From Actinoplanes utahensis (GTDB lineage: Bacteria; Actinomycetota; Actinomycetes; Mycobacteriales; Micromonosporaceae), in contig NZ_BOMZ01000114.1 of assembly GCF_016862455.1 (NCBI RefSeq), forward strand, positions 1 to 64,000: a stretch of 64,000 nt of DNA. The letters run 5' to 3'. Position 1 is the first letter of the stretch. Each line of letters begins with the position of its first letter. The translations under genes were made by a program, and so were the position numbers. The notes below the pieces were generated by a model. That model ran no database searches. It was not told the origin of the DNA and worked only from the letters and a program-made list of their open reading frames with translations. Below are positions 48,480 through 57,415 of this stretch, one piece after another.

Positions 48480-49379
48480 GTGGAGCAGCGTCAACTGCAG
48501 TACTTCGTGGCGGTGGCCGAGGAACTCAACTTCACTCGTGCTGCCCAGCGCACCCATGCCGTGCAGTCGACGGTCTCGGCGAGCATCCGGGCCCTCGAAC
48601 GGAACCTCGGCACACCCCTGTTCGAGCGGAGTACCAGCAGGGTCACGCTCACCGCTGCCGGCAAGGCGCTGCTGCCCGAGGCGCGCCGGGCACTCGACGC
48701 CCTCGACCAGGCCCGTGCTGCGGTCGACGGTCTCCGCAAAGGGCTGACCGGCAGCCTGCGCGTCGGCACGCTTTCGAGTCTTACCGTCATCGACCTGCCG
48801 GGGTTGGTCAACGATTTCCGTGCCCGTCACCCCGGCGTACGGCTGAGTTTGAGCATGGCCACCGCGGGCACCGACGGGCTGCTGGCTGCCCTGCGTGCCC
48901 GCGACCTCGACGTCGCGTTCGTCGCCGTCCAGGCCGCCGGCGTGCCCGACTTGCACCTGAATCCGATCGCCGAATTCCAGCCGCGCCTGCTCGTCCCGGT
49001 CGGCCATCCGCTGGCCGCGCGGAGCGCGGTGAATCCGGCGGCGCTGGCCGACGAGCCGTTCATCGACCTTCCACCCGGCTTCTGCAACCGCATCCGCACC
49101 GACCACGACTTCCGCAAGGCGGGCATCACCCGCACCATCGCCGTCGAGGTCAGCGACATCACCACCATCCCCGGATACGTCGCGTCCGGCATCGGCCTGG
49201 CCCTGGTACCGCCACTGGCCGCCGAGGACGGCCACCAGGTCGTACCCGTCGGCCTCGACCCACCCGCCGCATCGTGGACCCTGGCCACGGCCAGCCTCGG
49301 AGGCCCCGCGCCGAGCCCGGCCGTGCGAGCGTTCCTCGACCTGGTCGACGCGCACATCGTGCGCCGGGACCGCTACTAG
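48480..49379 (+). CDS. LysR-family transcriptional regulator
   Basis: 299 residues from a GTG. The winged HTH is LQYFVAVAEELNFTRAAQRT then QSTVSASIRALERNLGTPLF with ERSTSRVTLTAAGKALL. The co-inducer domain (~90-295) includes LRVGTLSSLTVIDLPGLVND and EVSDITTIPGYVASGIGLAL. The 117-bp divergent region to the epimerase gene contains AT-rich ATATCTGGATTCAGA and TCTCGATATGGC, which may include its T-N11-A site. It probably activates the epimerase and represses itself. Confidence 0.9.
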   Translation: MEQRQLQYFVAVAEELNFTRAAQRTHAVQSTVSASIRALERNLGTPLFERSTSRVTLTAAGKALLPEARRALDALDQARAAVDGLRKGLTGSLRVGTLSSLTVIDLPGLVNDFRARHPGVRLSLSMATAGTDGLLAALRARDLDVAFVAVQAAGVPDLHLNPIAEFQPRLLVPVGHPLAARSAVNPAALADEPFIDLPPGFCNRIRTDHDFRKAGITRTIAVEVSDITTIPGYVASGIGLALVPPLAAEDGHQVVPVGLDPPAASWTLATASLGGPAPSPAVRAFLDLVDAHIVRRDRY

Positions 49380-49410
49380 AACCCCGCCGGTACCTGCGTC
49401 CCGCTTTCGC

Positions 49411-49439
49411 TTGTGTTGGAGCGCGCTCAAAGCTCTACC
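49411..49439 (+). promoter_or_regulatory. MerR-type promoter/operator
   Basis: TTGTGT (49411-49416) and TCTACC (49434-49439) are separated by 17 bases that hold the near-palindrome TTGGAGCGCGCTCAA (49416-49430; inner GAGCGCGCTC is perfect). A dyad between the promoter boxes is the usual MerR arrangement. Transcription would begin close to the ATG at 49449, which has no ribosome site, so the mRNA is probably leaderless. Confidence 0.55.
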
Positions 49440-49448
49440 GTCGGCGCC

Positions 49449-49913
49449 ATGAACGTGAACGAGCAGTTGGCGGAGGCGCTGCGGCTCGCCGTCGACCCGC
49501 CGGGCGGGGTCTCGGTCGAGGCTCTGCAGGACCTGGTCCTCGACGACCGGTCCCGGCAGTGGGACATCGCGACGGCAGCCCAGCATGTCGGGGTGAGCCC
49601 GCACACGCTGCGGTACTACGAGCGGGCCGGCCTGGTCACCGTGTCCCGCAATCCGGCCGGGCACCGCGTCTACGACGCTCCGGCGATCCGGCGTCTGGTG
49701 TTTCTGACCAGGATGCGTACGTCCGGGATGCCGATCAGCGACCTGCGCCAGTACATCGACCTCGTCGACCGCGGTGACGCCACCATTCCCGACCGTCTCG
49801 ACCTGCTCGTGGAACACCGGGACACGCTGCGTGCCCAGCTCGCCCAGATCCAACTGGCACTGGCCGCCACCGAATACAAGATCGCGACGTACGGAGGATC
49901 GACCCAGCCATGA
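49449..49913 (+). CDS. MerR-family regulator
   Basis: 154 residues. A 36-residue N-terminal extension precedes the HTH/wing domain: QWDIATAAQHVGVSPHTLRY then YERAGLVTVSRNPAGHRVYD and LVFLTRMRTSGMPISDLRQY, with a coiled-coil dimer helix ending the protein. No metal-binding Cys is present, so it belongs to the redox- or small-molecule-type MerR proteins. It overlaps the CMD gene by 4 bases (ATGA) and thus controls a coupled operon with it. Confidence 0.9.
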   Translation: MNVNEQLAEALRLAVDPPGGVSVEALQDLVLDDRSRQWDIATAAQHVGVSPHTLRYYERAGLVTVSRNPAGHRVYDAPAIRRLVFLTRMRTSGMPISDLRQYIDLVDRGDATIPDRLDLLVEHRDTLRAQLAQIQLALAATEYKIATYGGSTQP

Positions 49914-50350
49914 GCACCGCACAGCACGACGTCACCAGCACCGCCAACCTCAACCGGCGCGACCATGGCCTGGACGTCCTGGCCAAGATCGACGGCCACG
50001 CCGGAACGTCGGTGATCGACTCGCTCACCGACGTATCACCCGCCCTGGGCCACCACGTCGCGGCGTTCGCGTTCGGCGACATCTACGACCGGCCCGGACT
50101 TGATGCCCGCTCCCGTCAACTGGTCACCATCGGCGTCCTGACCGCCCTCGGCGGATGCGAACCGCAGCTCAAGGTCCACGTCGGCGCCGCACTCAATGTC
50201 GGCCTCACCCCCGACGAGATTGTCGAAGCGATGCTGCACGCGGCCGTCTACGCCGGTTTCCCGCGCGCCCTGAACGCCACCTTCGCGGCGAAAGAGATCT
50301 TCGAAAGCCGCGGCGTACGGCCTTCCTCGGCGGCTGCATCGAGTCGTTGA
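49910..50350 (+). CDS. Carboxymuconolactone decarboxylase-family protein
   Basis: 146 residues. The CMD fold is recognised by YDRPGLDARSRQLVTIGVLT, ALGGCEPQLKVHVGAALNVG and LTPDEIVEAMLHAAVYAGFP. It has a single Cys in GGCEPQLKVH and lacks the CxxC of AhpD peroxidases, so it is closer to gamma-carboxymuconolactone-decarboxylase-like or quinone-related members. Translationally coupled to the MerR regulator upstream. Confidence 0.88.
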   Translation: MSTAQHDVTSTANLNRRDHGLDVLAKIDGHAGTSVIDSLTDVSPALGHHVAAFAFGDIYDRPGLDARSRQLVTIGVLTALGGCEPQLKVHVGAALNVGLTPDEIVEAMLHAAVYAGFPRALNATFAAKEIFESRGVRPSSAAASSR

Positions 50351-50417
50351 TGTACGGATGTGGTGATCAACCTTGTTGACGTGCAGGGGGATGGCCTTTC
50401 TCGGTGAAGCCGTCATG

Positions 50418-50560
50418 ACGTCGCGAAGCCCCTGCGCCGGCTGGAGTGGCCCAGTTCGTCGTCGACGATGTTCCCCGTGCCGGCCGCCCAGGTCAGCGCA
50501 TGGAACACCTCGCGGACGGCGTTGGTGATGTGGATGAACGACGTCACGGTCTCGGTTGCC
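50418..50560 (-). pseudogene. Possible degenerate ORF tail
   Basis: The minus frame gives TETVTSFIHITNAVREVFHA, LTWAAGTGNIVDDELGHSSR and a TGA at 50416-50418. Codon bias is good, but no start is seen and the frame enters the end of the MFS gene. It may be the C-terminus of a lost gene. The rest of the 219-base gap between the CMD and MFS genes shows nothing. Confidence 0.25.
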
Positions 50561-50569
50561 GCCACAGCC

Positions 50570-51826
50570 TCAGGCGGCGGTGCCGGGCTCGTCCCGGCAG
50601 GATGAGCGATGCGGTGCCGCGTGTTCGGATGCGAGCCGCAGCCGTGCCAGGCGGCGGTTCTGTGGTGGTCCGGCCGCCAGGTGCGCTGCCGTCAGGAGCA
50701 GACCGAGGCCGAGCACCGCGACCCACAGGGTGTCCGGTCCGAACCGGTCGGCGAGGAGGCCGCCGAGGGAAGGGCCGACGAACATCGCGGCGGTCAGGCC
50801 GAAGCTGAAGACGCCCTGGTACCGGCCGCGGGCCTCGGGCGGGGCGAGATCCACGGTCAGGGCGGAGTTCGCCACCGTCATCAGCATCTCGCCGATGGTC
50901 CAGACGGCGACGGTCAACGCGTACGCCCACAGGGTGTCGGCGAGCGGGACCAGCCCGAATCCCAGTCCGGCAGTCATGGCGGAAACGGCCAGCACATGCT
51001 CGCGACGGCGGTGCTCGGTCAGCCGGAGCAGGAAGAGCTGACCTATCACGATCAATGCCATGTTGACCACGATGACCTGCCCGTAGGACGTCACGTCCAG
51101 GCCGTCGGCGGTGAGCGCGACCGGCAGGATCTTGTTGGTCTCGATCATGGTCCACCCGAGCATGGCGAGCCCGACGAAGGTCAGGAAGACCCGGTCCCGG
51201 GCGACGGTGCCGAGGCCGGCCGGCGTGGTCGTCGTCGTGGCCGCGGCGGGCCGGGTCTCGGGCACCTTCCATGCCAGCAGCAGGGTCGAGAACAGCAGCA
51301 CACCGGCGTTCAGGGCGAACAGCAGCGCCGGTTCCACCCGGACGAGAAGGCCCGCGAGCAGCGCCGCCGCACCGGATCCGAGGTTGAAAGCCCAGTAGTT
51401 CAGGTTCAGGGCCCGGCCCCGATCCGCGACGGCGACGACATCGATGATCGATGCGGTGAACGCCGGCCGGACAGCTCCGAGGAACACACCGAGCAACGTG
51501 GACAGCATCAGGATCGACGCCCGGCCGGTGGCGTGCCCGAGGCCCAGCATCGTGATCGCGGCGGGTAGGCCCGCGGCGAGCATCGTCGGGCGCCGTCCCC
51601 ACCGGTCGGCGAGGATGCCGCCTGGTAGCGCGCCCAGTGCGGTGCCGGCTCCGCCCAGACCGATGACCAACCCGGCGTACGCGGCGTCGAAATGCCGTAC
51701 GGACAACAGGTAGACGCCGAGGTAGAGCTGCCCCACCGCCCCGGTCCGGTTGATCAGCGAAGCCGTCCACAGGTACCAGAACGTGACCGGCAACCCGCCC
51801 ACGGTCTGACGCCACCACTTGCTCAT
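50570..51826 (-). CDS. MFS transporter (drug-efflux type)
   Basis: 418 residues with twelve hydrophobic segments. The loop 2-3 motif is GALPGGILADRWGRRPTMLA (the MFS motif A, GxLaDrxGrr), and its relic in the second half is SLGGLLADRFGPDTLW. Helix 5 carries FNLGSGAAALLAGLLV. It belongs to the DHA-type families that export small hydrophobic compounds. Start ATG 51826 (MSKWWRQTV) is chosen; the open frame to 52285 runs antisense to the MocR gene. It is divergent from the MocR regulator, which is likely to control it. Confidence 0.9.
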   Translation of the reverse strand: MSKWWRQTVGGLPVTFWYLWTASLINRTGAVGQLYLGVYLLSVRHFDAAYAGLVIGLGGAGTALGALPGGILADRWGRRPTMLAAGLPAAITMLGLGHATGRASILMLSTLLGVFLGAVRPAFTASIIDVVAVADRGRALNLNYWAFNLGSGAAALLAGLLVRVEPALLFALNAGVLLFSTLLLAWKVPETRPAAATTTTTPAGLGTVARDRVFLTFVGLAMLGWTMIETNKILPVALTADGLDVTSYGQVIVVNMALIVIGQLFLLRLTEHRRREHVLAVSAMTAGLGFGLVPLADTLWAYALTVAVWTIGEMLMTVANSALTVDLAPPEARGRYQGVFSFGLTAAMFVGPSLGGLLADRFGPDTLWVAVLGLGLLLTAAHLAAGPPQNRRLARLRLASEHAAPHRSSCRDEPGTAA

Positions 51827-51929
51827 GAGAAGGACACGCTCGACTTTCTTGGGTCTCGGCTCGTTGGCGACGGCGACGCTACGTGGCGCGGCACCCTCAG
51901 TCTTGATCCACTTCTGGCAAACTGGACCA

Positions 51930-53303
51930 ATGCATGAAGCCTCCGGTGCGGGGTTCGCCTCCGGCCTAGGCGCGTGGCGACAGTTCCCGGGCCCGCTCAC
52001 CGATGCGCTCGCCGCCGCCATCCGTACCGCCGTCCTCGACGGCCGGATCACGGTCGGCACCCGGCTGCCCTCGGAGCGCTCCTTGGCCGTGACCCTGCGG
52101 GTGAGTCGCGGCACCGTCGTGACCGCGCTGGCCACGCTGCGCGACTCCGGGTGGTTACACACGCGGCACGGCAGTGGCAGCGCCATCCAGCTTCCGCCGG
52201 ACGTCACCCGCCGCACCGCGCCGTGGTCGACGAGCCACGGTGCGGTCCTCGATCTCACTCGCGCGGTGCCCGCCGCTCCGCACACCGCCTACCTGGAGGC
52301 CAGCCGGCGGGCAGTACAGCGCTCGGCGACCCTGCTGATGGACGCCGCCGAACCGGACGCCGGCCTGCCGCGACTGCGTGAGCTGCTGGCCGACCGGTAC
52401 ACCCGCGAAGGGCTGCCCACCCGCCCCGAGCAGATCCTGGTCACCTCCGGCGCCCGGGCCGCCCTCACCCTGCTGGTCGACCACCTGGCCGACCGCACCC
52501 GACCGATCCTGGTGGAGAGTCCCACCTACCACGGCGCGCTCGGCATCCTGCAGCGACACCGCGCCCGGCTCGCCGCGGTACCCGTCACCACCGACGGCTG
52601 GGACGCCGCCCACCTGTCCCACACGGTGCAGGCAGCACGGCCGAAACTGGCCTATTTGGTACCCGACTTCCACAACCCGACCGGCGCTCTCATGCCGCCC
52701 GAACTACGCACCACGGTCGCCGGCCTGGCCGGCCGCCACGACATGACGGTCATCGTCGACGAGACCCTGCGCGACCTGGACCTACGCGTCCCCACCGCGC
52801 CGATCACACACCTGGCTGGCCCCGGAGTCGTCACCATCGGCTCCACCAGCAAACTCGTGTGGGGCGGGCTACGCGTCGGCTGGCTTCGCGCCGACGCGTC
52901 ACGCGTCCGTGAACTCCAGCTCAACCCGCTGCAGGCACGGTTGTCCCCGCCGCCGCTGGAACAACTCATCGCCTGCGAGCTGCTCAGCGACCCCCATGAG
53001 ATGCTCCACGACCGCCGTGACCGGCTCCGGGCCCAGCGCGACCACCTCGCCACCCTCCTCGACGGCGCCGCCGACTGGAGTTTCACCGTCCCACCGGGCG
53101 GTCTCTGCCTGTGGCTGCGACTGCACGACGCCGACGCGACAGCGCTCGCCGCCCGTACCGCCGACCTGGGGTTGAACTTGTCTGCGGGACCGGCGTTCTC
53201 CGCTGACCGCACGCTCACCCGCTACCTGCGCATCCCCTTCACCGGAACCTCCGAAGATCTGACCCGGGCGGTCGGCGTGCTCATGCAAGCCATGGGTCAG
53301 TAG
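51930..53303 (+). CDS. MocR-type GntR/aminotransferase regulator
   Basis: 457 residues. The GntR winged HTH (~18-85) is LTDALAAAIRTAVLDGRITV then GTRLPSERSLAVTLRVSRGT and DSGWLHTRHGSGSAIQ. A fold-I aminotransferase-like domain (~110-455) follows, with PLP-binding features: FHNPTGALMPPELR (Asn), VIVDETLRDLDL (Asp) and the lysine in TIGSTSKLVWGGLRVGW. MocR proteins use PLP as a sensor. Start ATG 51930; upstream, TGGCAAACTGGACCA immediately before the start is a possible MocR site, and there is no ribosome site, so the transcript may be leaderless. The divergent MFS gene is the likely target. Confidence 0.92.
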   Translation: MHEASGAGFASGLGAWRQFPGPLTDALAAAIRTAVLDGRITVGTRLPSERSLAVTLRVSRGTVVTALATLRDSGWLHTRHGSGSAIQLPPDVTRRTAPWSTSHGAVLDLTRAVPAAPHTAYLEASRRAVQRSATLLMDAAEPDAGLPRLRELLADRYTREGLPTRPEQILVTSGARAALTLLVDHLADRTRPILVESPTYHGALGILQRHRARLAAVPVTTDGWDAAHLSHTVQAARPKLAYLVPDFHNPTGALMPPELRTTVAGLAGRHDMTVIVDETLRDLDLRVPTAPITHLAGPGVVTIGSTSKLVWGGLRVGWLRADASRVRELQLNPLQARLSPPPLEQLIACELLSDPHEMLHDRRDRLRAQRDHLATLLDGAADWSFTVPPGGLCLWLRLHDADATALAARTADLGLNLSAGPAFSADRTLTRYLRIPFTGTSEDLTRAVGVLMQAMGQ

Positions 53304-53392
53304 CCAGGCCGGAGAGAGTCGGCGGAGCAATGAAGGTTCCCGGGACGCTTCTCGGCCCAAGAGATATTCACTTCAACTACGGGTGCCTCGGG

Positions 53393-54067
53393 TCAGGGAG
53401 TGACCAGGCCCGTGCGGTAGGCGAAGACGACGGCCTGGACACGGTCACGCAACGCGAGCTTTGTGAGGATCCTGGACACATAGGTCTTGACCGTCTCGTG
53501 GCTGATGACGAGTTCGTCGGCGATCTCCGCGTTCGACGACCCGACGGCGATCAGCCGGAGGACTTCCAGTTCCCGCGGGGTCAGCATGGCAAGTTCCCGC
53601 GCAGCCGCGCCGCGAGGAGAGACGTCGCGGATGCGTTCGGCGAACCGTCCTACGAGGCGGCGGGTCACGGCGGGTGCCAGCAGAGATTCCCCCGCTGCGA
53701 CGGTGTGCACCGCCGCGACGAGCTCCGCTGGGCGGGCGTCCTTCAGCAGGAAACCCGCGGCGCCGGCGCGCAACGCGTCGTAGACGTGCTGGTCGAGGTC
53801 GAACGTCGTCACCACCAGCACCGTCAACGGGTCCACGACATCGGGTCCGGCGAGGAGCCGGGTCGCCTCGATCCCGTCCAGTACGGGCATCCGGATGTCC
53901 ATCACGACGACGTCCGGTCGCAGCTCCAGCGCCAGCTCCACCGCGGTCCGCCCGTCGCCGGCCTCGCCGATGACTTCCAGGCCCGGCTGGGCGTCCAGGA
54001 TCGTGACGAAACCCGCCCGTACGAGTTGCTGGTCGTCGCAGACCAGCACGCGCAGCGCATCACCCAC
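53393..54067 (-). CDS. NarL-family response regulator of the CPBP operon
   Basis: 224 residues from GTG 54067, which overlaps the kinase stop by 8 bases. The receiver is VLVCDDQQLVRAGFVTILDA with VVVMDIRMPVLDGIEA (phospho-Asp) and FLLKDARPAE. The HTH is LTPRELEVLRLIAVGSSNAE then IADELVISHETVKTYVSRIL. The last 60 residues resemble the relic at 2197-2400. It is the partner of the kinase at 54060-55214. Confidence 0.92.
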   Translation of the reverse strand: MGDALRVLVCDDQQLVRAGFVTILDAQPGLEVIGEAGDGRTAVELALELRPDVVVMDIRMPVLDGIEATRLLAGPDVVDPLTVLVVTTFDLDQHVYDALRAGAAGFLLKDARPAELVAAVHTVAAGESLLAPAVTRRLVGRFAERIRDVSPRGAAARELAMLTPRELEVLRLIAVGSSNAEIADELVISHETVKTYVSRILTKLALRDRVQAVVFAYRTGLVTP

Positions 54068-55214
54068 GGCGGTCCCCGCCCACCGGGACCCAGGCCCGCA
54101 CCGCGAAACCCCCGTCGGGTTCGGGACCCGCGACGAGGCGGCCACCGACGAACCCCACCCGTTCCTTCAATCCGGCCAGACCGCGCCCTGACCGCGTCCA
54201 TCCTCGCCGGGGCCTGCCGGCCGCGGTCGTCGTCACCGCGACAGTGATCTCTTCGGGTCCCCGGTTCACGTGGACGACGGTACCTGCGCCGGGGGCGTGC
54301 TTGACGGCATTGGTCAGCGATTCCTGCACCACCCGGTAGACCGCGAGCTCCACACCTGCCGGACCGGTTCCCGCCGGGCCCGACTCGTGCAGCTCGATGG
54401 CGAGTCCTGCCGTACGGCCCCGGTCGACGAGGTCCGCGACGCTGCCCACCGCCGGGTCGCGGCCGGATTCTCCGGCACCGTGCAGGGCTCCCAGCAGGTC
54501 GCGCAGGTCGGTCATCGCTGACCGCCCCGTCTCCCCGAGGACACCCAGGCCGATGACGACCTTCTCCGGTTCCCGTTCGACGAGGTACTGCATGGCTTCC
54601 GCCTGCACCACCATGGCTGTGACGTGGTGGGTCACGACGTCGTGCAACTCGCGGGCGATCCTGGCCCGTTCCTCGGCGACGGCCGCGACGGCCTCGGCCG
54701 ATCGCAGTGCCGCGAGCATGTTCCGGCGCGCCCGCACCCAAGCCCCGGCCATCCAGAACGCGGCCAGCACGGGCAGAAACGTAAGAAGCTCCACGATGCT
54801 CGCGGGCGAGCCGGCCGCGTGCAGCACCACCGCGAGGACGGCGTAGCCGGCGACGGCGGTGGCGGCGGTCATGCGCCGGCGCTGTGCGAGGTGGGATCCG
54901 GCGCTGCCCAGGGCGACGTAGAGGCCCAGACCGGCGGCGGCGGGCGAGTAACCGAGGGCTTGGTGGACCGCGAAGGCGAGCCCCACGACCGCGAGGCAGA
55001 TCGCAGGTCGTGACCGGCGCAGCACGAGCGGCAGGCTCTGCGCGAGCACGAGGACGACCCCCAGTGCGTCGAGCGGGCGCAGCGGGAGTTCCCCCAGCGC
55101 GACCCAGACGCCGGAGGTCCCCGGAGCGGCGGAGAGCACCACGAGCAGGACCGCTAGCGCGAGGTCACGGACCACAGGGGTCCGAGACCAGGCGCGCAGG
55201 CGGGTGGCGATCAC
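54060..55214 (-). CDS. Sensor histidine kinase (HisKA_3) of the CPBP operon
   Basis: 384 residues. Five or six membrane segments (~15-165), the phosphoacceptor helix EERARIARELHDVVTHHVTA (His ~197) and an HATPase domain with VYRVVQESLTNAVKHAPGAG and GRGLAGLKERVGFVGG. The DxGxG box appears degenerate (TTTAAGRPRRGWTRSGRGLA has no Asp at the expected place), though the second glycine box is present; reduced ATP binding is possible. It starts 2 bases after the CPBP protease stop and overlaps the regulator. Confidence 0.88.
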   Translation of the reverse strand: MIATRLRAWSRTPVVRDLALAVLLVVLSAAPGTSGVWVALGELPLRPLDALGVVLVLAQSLPLVLRRSRPAICLAVVGLAFAVHQALGYSPAAAGLGLYVALGSAGSHLAQRRRMTAATAVAGYAVLAVVLHAAGSPASIVELLTFLPVLAAFWMAGAWVRARRNMLAALRSAEAVAAVAEERARIARELHDVVTHHVTAMVVQAEAMQYLVEREPEKVVIGLGVLGETGRSAMTDLRDLLGALHGAGESGRDPAVGSVADLVDRGRTAGLAIELHESGPAGTGPAGVELAVYRVVQESLTNAVKHAPGAGTVVHVNRGPEEITVAVTTTAAGRPRRGWTRSGRGLAGLKERVGFVGGRLVAGPEPDGGFAVRAWVPVGGDRRG

Positions 55215-55216
55215 GC

Positions 55217-56107
55217 TCAGAGGGTAGTGGACGCGATCCGGGCGGTACGGCGACGCGGGCGGACGCCCCCTGACCGGAGGGCCGAGCGGATGAGCAGGGC
55301 GGTCAGCGTGAGGCAGACGAGGATCGCCGGCAGGCTCGCCTCCGGTCCGAAGTCGCCGCCGGTGAGGAGGGCCGGGCCGTCGAAGGTGCCGAGGAGGACG
55401 CTGCCGCCGCCGTGCTCGGCCCCGGAGACGGTGGCTCCGAAGATCCCGCCCTCAGCCAGGTTCCAGCCCAGGTGCAGACCGATCGGCAGCCACAGCGAAC
55501 GGGTCGCGGCGTAGGCGGCGGCCAGCATCCCGCCCGCCTCGACGGCGATGGCCAGCGCACCCCAAAGCGTGGCATCCGGATTCAGCAGGTGCAGCCCGCC
55601 GAAGAGCAGCCCCGACACGACCAGCGCACCCCAGGTGCCGGTGACTTCCTCCGCGAGGCGGAACACCACGCCCCGGAACAGCAGTTCTTCGACGACCGCC
55701 ACGCCCGACATCACACCGAGCGTGCTCAGCGCCCCGCCCACCGAACCCCAACCCGTCAGGCGGTAGCCGCCGAACAAGGTGATGATCGCGATGGCCAGGG
55801 CGAAGATGCCCACCCCGACCAGGATTCCCTGCCCGAGCCGGCGTGCCGCCCCCGCCGTCGCGACCTCGGTGGCCGGGCGGCGTTCCAGCCACCGAACGAG
55901 GAAGGCGTACAGGCCGAGCGCCGCGACGGCGCCGGCCACACCGACGAGCAGCCCCGAAACGGGGTGACCGGCGGCTGCACTGGAGGCTCGGCCCACCAGA
56001 ACCATCACCACCGCGAAGGTGAGGAACAGGACGGGGAAGCGGACCCGCAGTGGCCTGGGCTTGGCGGACGGATCCGCTTCGGGAGCGCGGGCTCGACTGC
56101 TGAACAT
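55217..56107 (-). CDS. CPBP-family intramembrane protease
   Basis: 296 residues with about eight hydrophobic segments. The three ABI/CPBP motifs are present in order: VVEELLFRGVVFRL (EExxxR), LLFGGLHLLNP (FxxxH) and LPIGLHLGWNLAEGG (HxxxN). They build the glutamate/histidine active site of this Rce1-like family, which cleaves prenylated or membrane peptides. It is the first gene of a minus-strand operon with a kinase and regulator, suggesting that regulated proteolysis and sensing are linked here. Confidence 0.9.
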   Translation of the reverse strand: MFSSRARAPEADPSAKPRPLRVRFPVLFLTFAVVMVLVGRASSAAAGHPVSGLLVGVAGAVAALGLYAFLVRWLERRPATEVATAGAARRLGQGILVGVGIFALAIAIITLFGGYRLTGWGSVGGALSTLGVMSGVAVVEELLFRGVVFRLAEEVTGTWGALVVSGLLFGGLHLLNPDATLWGALAIAVEAGGMLAAAYAATRSLWLPIGLHLGWNLAEGGIFGATVSGAEHGGGSVLLGTFDGPALLTGGDFGPEASLPAILVCLTLTALLIRSALRSGGVRPRRRTARIASTTL

Positions 56108-56272
56108 GGTTTCTCCCCATCGACGGCGGTTCGCATCACAGGTGCTGCGACCTGGTCACGACGCTACGGACCCGACTGGGTGGGGTAGTCACCTCGCAGT
56201 GGACACCTGGGGGTAGCTCGCTTGGGGGATGGCCTGGAGGAATCAGATGAACCCGACGGCCCACCCGCTGAT

Positions 56273-56330
56273 CAGGCCGACGCGATCGGCCTGCTCCAGC
56301 AGCATCCTCGACCGGTCCCGAAGCGCCGGG
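56273..56330 (+). repeat. Dispersed relic repeat, copy B
   Basis: Matches the reverse complement of 19188-19246 at about nine of ten positions, with one base missing after CAGCAG that shifts the frame (QADAIGLLQQ then lost). It sits just upstream of the DUF1963 gene and is not part of it. Confidence 0.65.
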
Positions 56331-56381
56331 CCTACCAACCCGCGGCATTGCACGTACGACGATCTGGCACCGTATCCGGCC

Positions 56382-57341
56382 ATGAACCAATATGGACAAC
56401 TGCGCCGCGCGGCGATCGGACGGGGCATCCCCGAGGACGAGATCGAAAGATTCGCCAGGCTCGTCCGGTTCTCGATCTGGACGAACCAGCGCCTCAGCGA
56501 CGGCACCCTCGTCGGGCATCCGCACGGCCTGCCGGCCGGGCACACCGCTGACGTTTTGGTCGGCCGCGCCGGTGGCCTGCCGTCGCTGCCGGTGGACATG
56601 GAGTGGCCGGCCGGCCCCGGCGGGCCATTGCCGTTCGTTGCCGCCTTCGACTGCGCGGCTCTTCCGGAGGTCGACGGTCTCGCGCTGCCGCCTGACGGGT
56701 CGCTGCTCGTCTTCCTGCACCACGAGGACGCCTACGGCACGTACGACCGTGTGGAGGAGCAAGGACACGCACAGATCGTCCACGTGCCGGCCGGCATCGA
56801 TACCGTGGTGGCGGCCGAGCCGGACCACACGGAACCGATGTTCGACGCGACGCGTGAGTTCATCGCCCCTGAGCACGACCTGTTCGCCGTCGTCCATGCG
56901 CACCTGCCCAGCTGGCTGGAGAAGGAAGAAGATCTGTCCGACTTCCAGAAGCAGTTGGTGCGTGACCTGCCGCATCGCGGGGAGCTGTCCGCCCTGGTAC
57001 GCCGCCTCTGGCCGGACGGTACCTACGCCGCATTCCAGTTCGGCGGCTACACCAAGGGCATCGGCGAGATGTACACCGAGCACCTCTACACCACTCCCGA
57101 CCTGATCATGGCGGAGGAGAACCTCGAGGCACGCGAGCAGGCCGGTGATCTCGTCATCACGCCCGAGCAGAGGGACTATCTGCTGGAGGAGGAACTACAC
57201 CGGGTGTGGCATGACTGGTTGCCGCTCGTCCAGTTCGATCCCGGTGACGACGTCTACCGGGGCAGATTCCTGATTCGCGTCGAGGATCTGGCCGCCCGCC
57301 GATTCGACCAGGCCGTGTCATTCACCGCGTTCCTCGAATAG
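56382..57341 (+). CDS. YwqG-like (DUF1963) protein
   Basis: 319 residues from ATG 56382; upstream codons to 56229 belong to a relic and are excluded. Features: GHTADVLVGRAGGLPSLPVD with MEWPAGPGGPLPFVAAFDCA, LPPDGSLLVFLHHEDAYGTY and FQFGGYTKGIGEMYTE. The 'GG.P.LP...W' pattern followed by 'lpfvaqid' and 'G.L.fF' strands is typical of DUF1963/YwqG. Function is unknown, although such genes often lie near toxin-immunity loci. Soluble cytoplasmic protein, no signal peptide. Confidence 0.78.
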   Translation: MNQYGQLRRAAIGRGIPEDEIERFARLVRFSIWTNQRLSDGTLVGHPHGLPAGHTADVLVGRAGGLPSLPVDMEWPAGPGGPLPFVAAFDCAALPEVDGLALPPDGSLLVFLHHEDAYGTYDRVEEQGHAQIVHVPAGIDTVVAAEPDHTEPMFDATREFIAPEHDLFAVVHAHLPSWLEKEEDLSDFQKQLVRDLPHRGELSALVRRLWPDGTYAAFQFGGYTKGIGEMYTEHLYTTPDLIMAEENLEAREQAGDLVITPEQRDYLLEEELHRVWHDWLPLVQFDPGDDVYRGRFLIRVEDLAARRFDQAVSFTAFLE

Positions 57342-57415
57342 ACCGGCGACCTCGGCTACCGGTCCGGCGGGCAGGAAGCCGGGGTTACATCCCGTTGTTG
57401 GCCGGCGCCAGCCGC

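Noticed and set aside
48363..49922. Minus-strand frame open across 813 codons through the epimerase gene
   Set aside because: The part beyond 48362 is antisense to the LysR and MerR genes, which have proper domains and starts. The composition (R/G/V/D-rich) is that of a shadow in high-G+C DNA, and the epimerase starts at 48362 with a ribosome site.
51827..52285. N-terminal extension of the MFS gene
   Set aside because: Runs through the promoter region and antisense to the start of the MocR gene; the membrane protein begins naturally at MSKWWRQTV.
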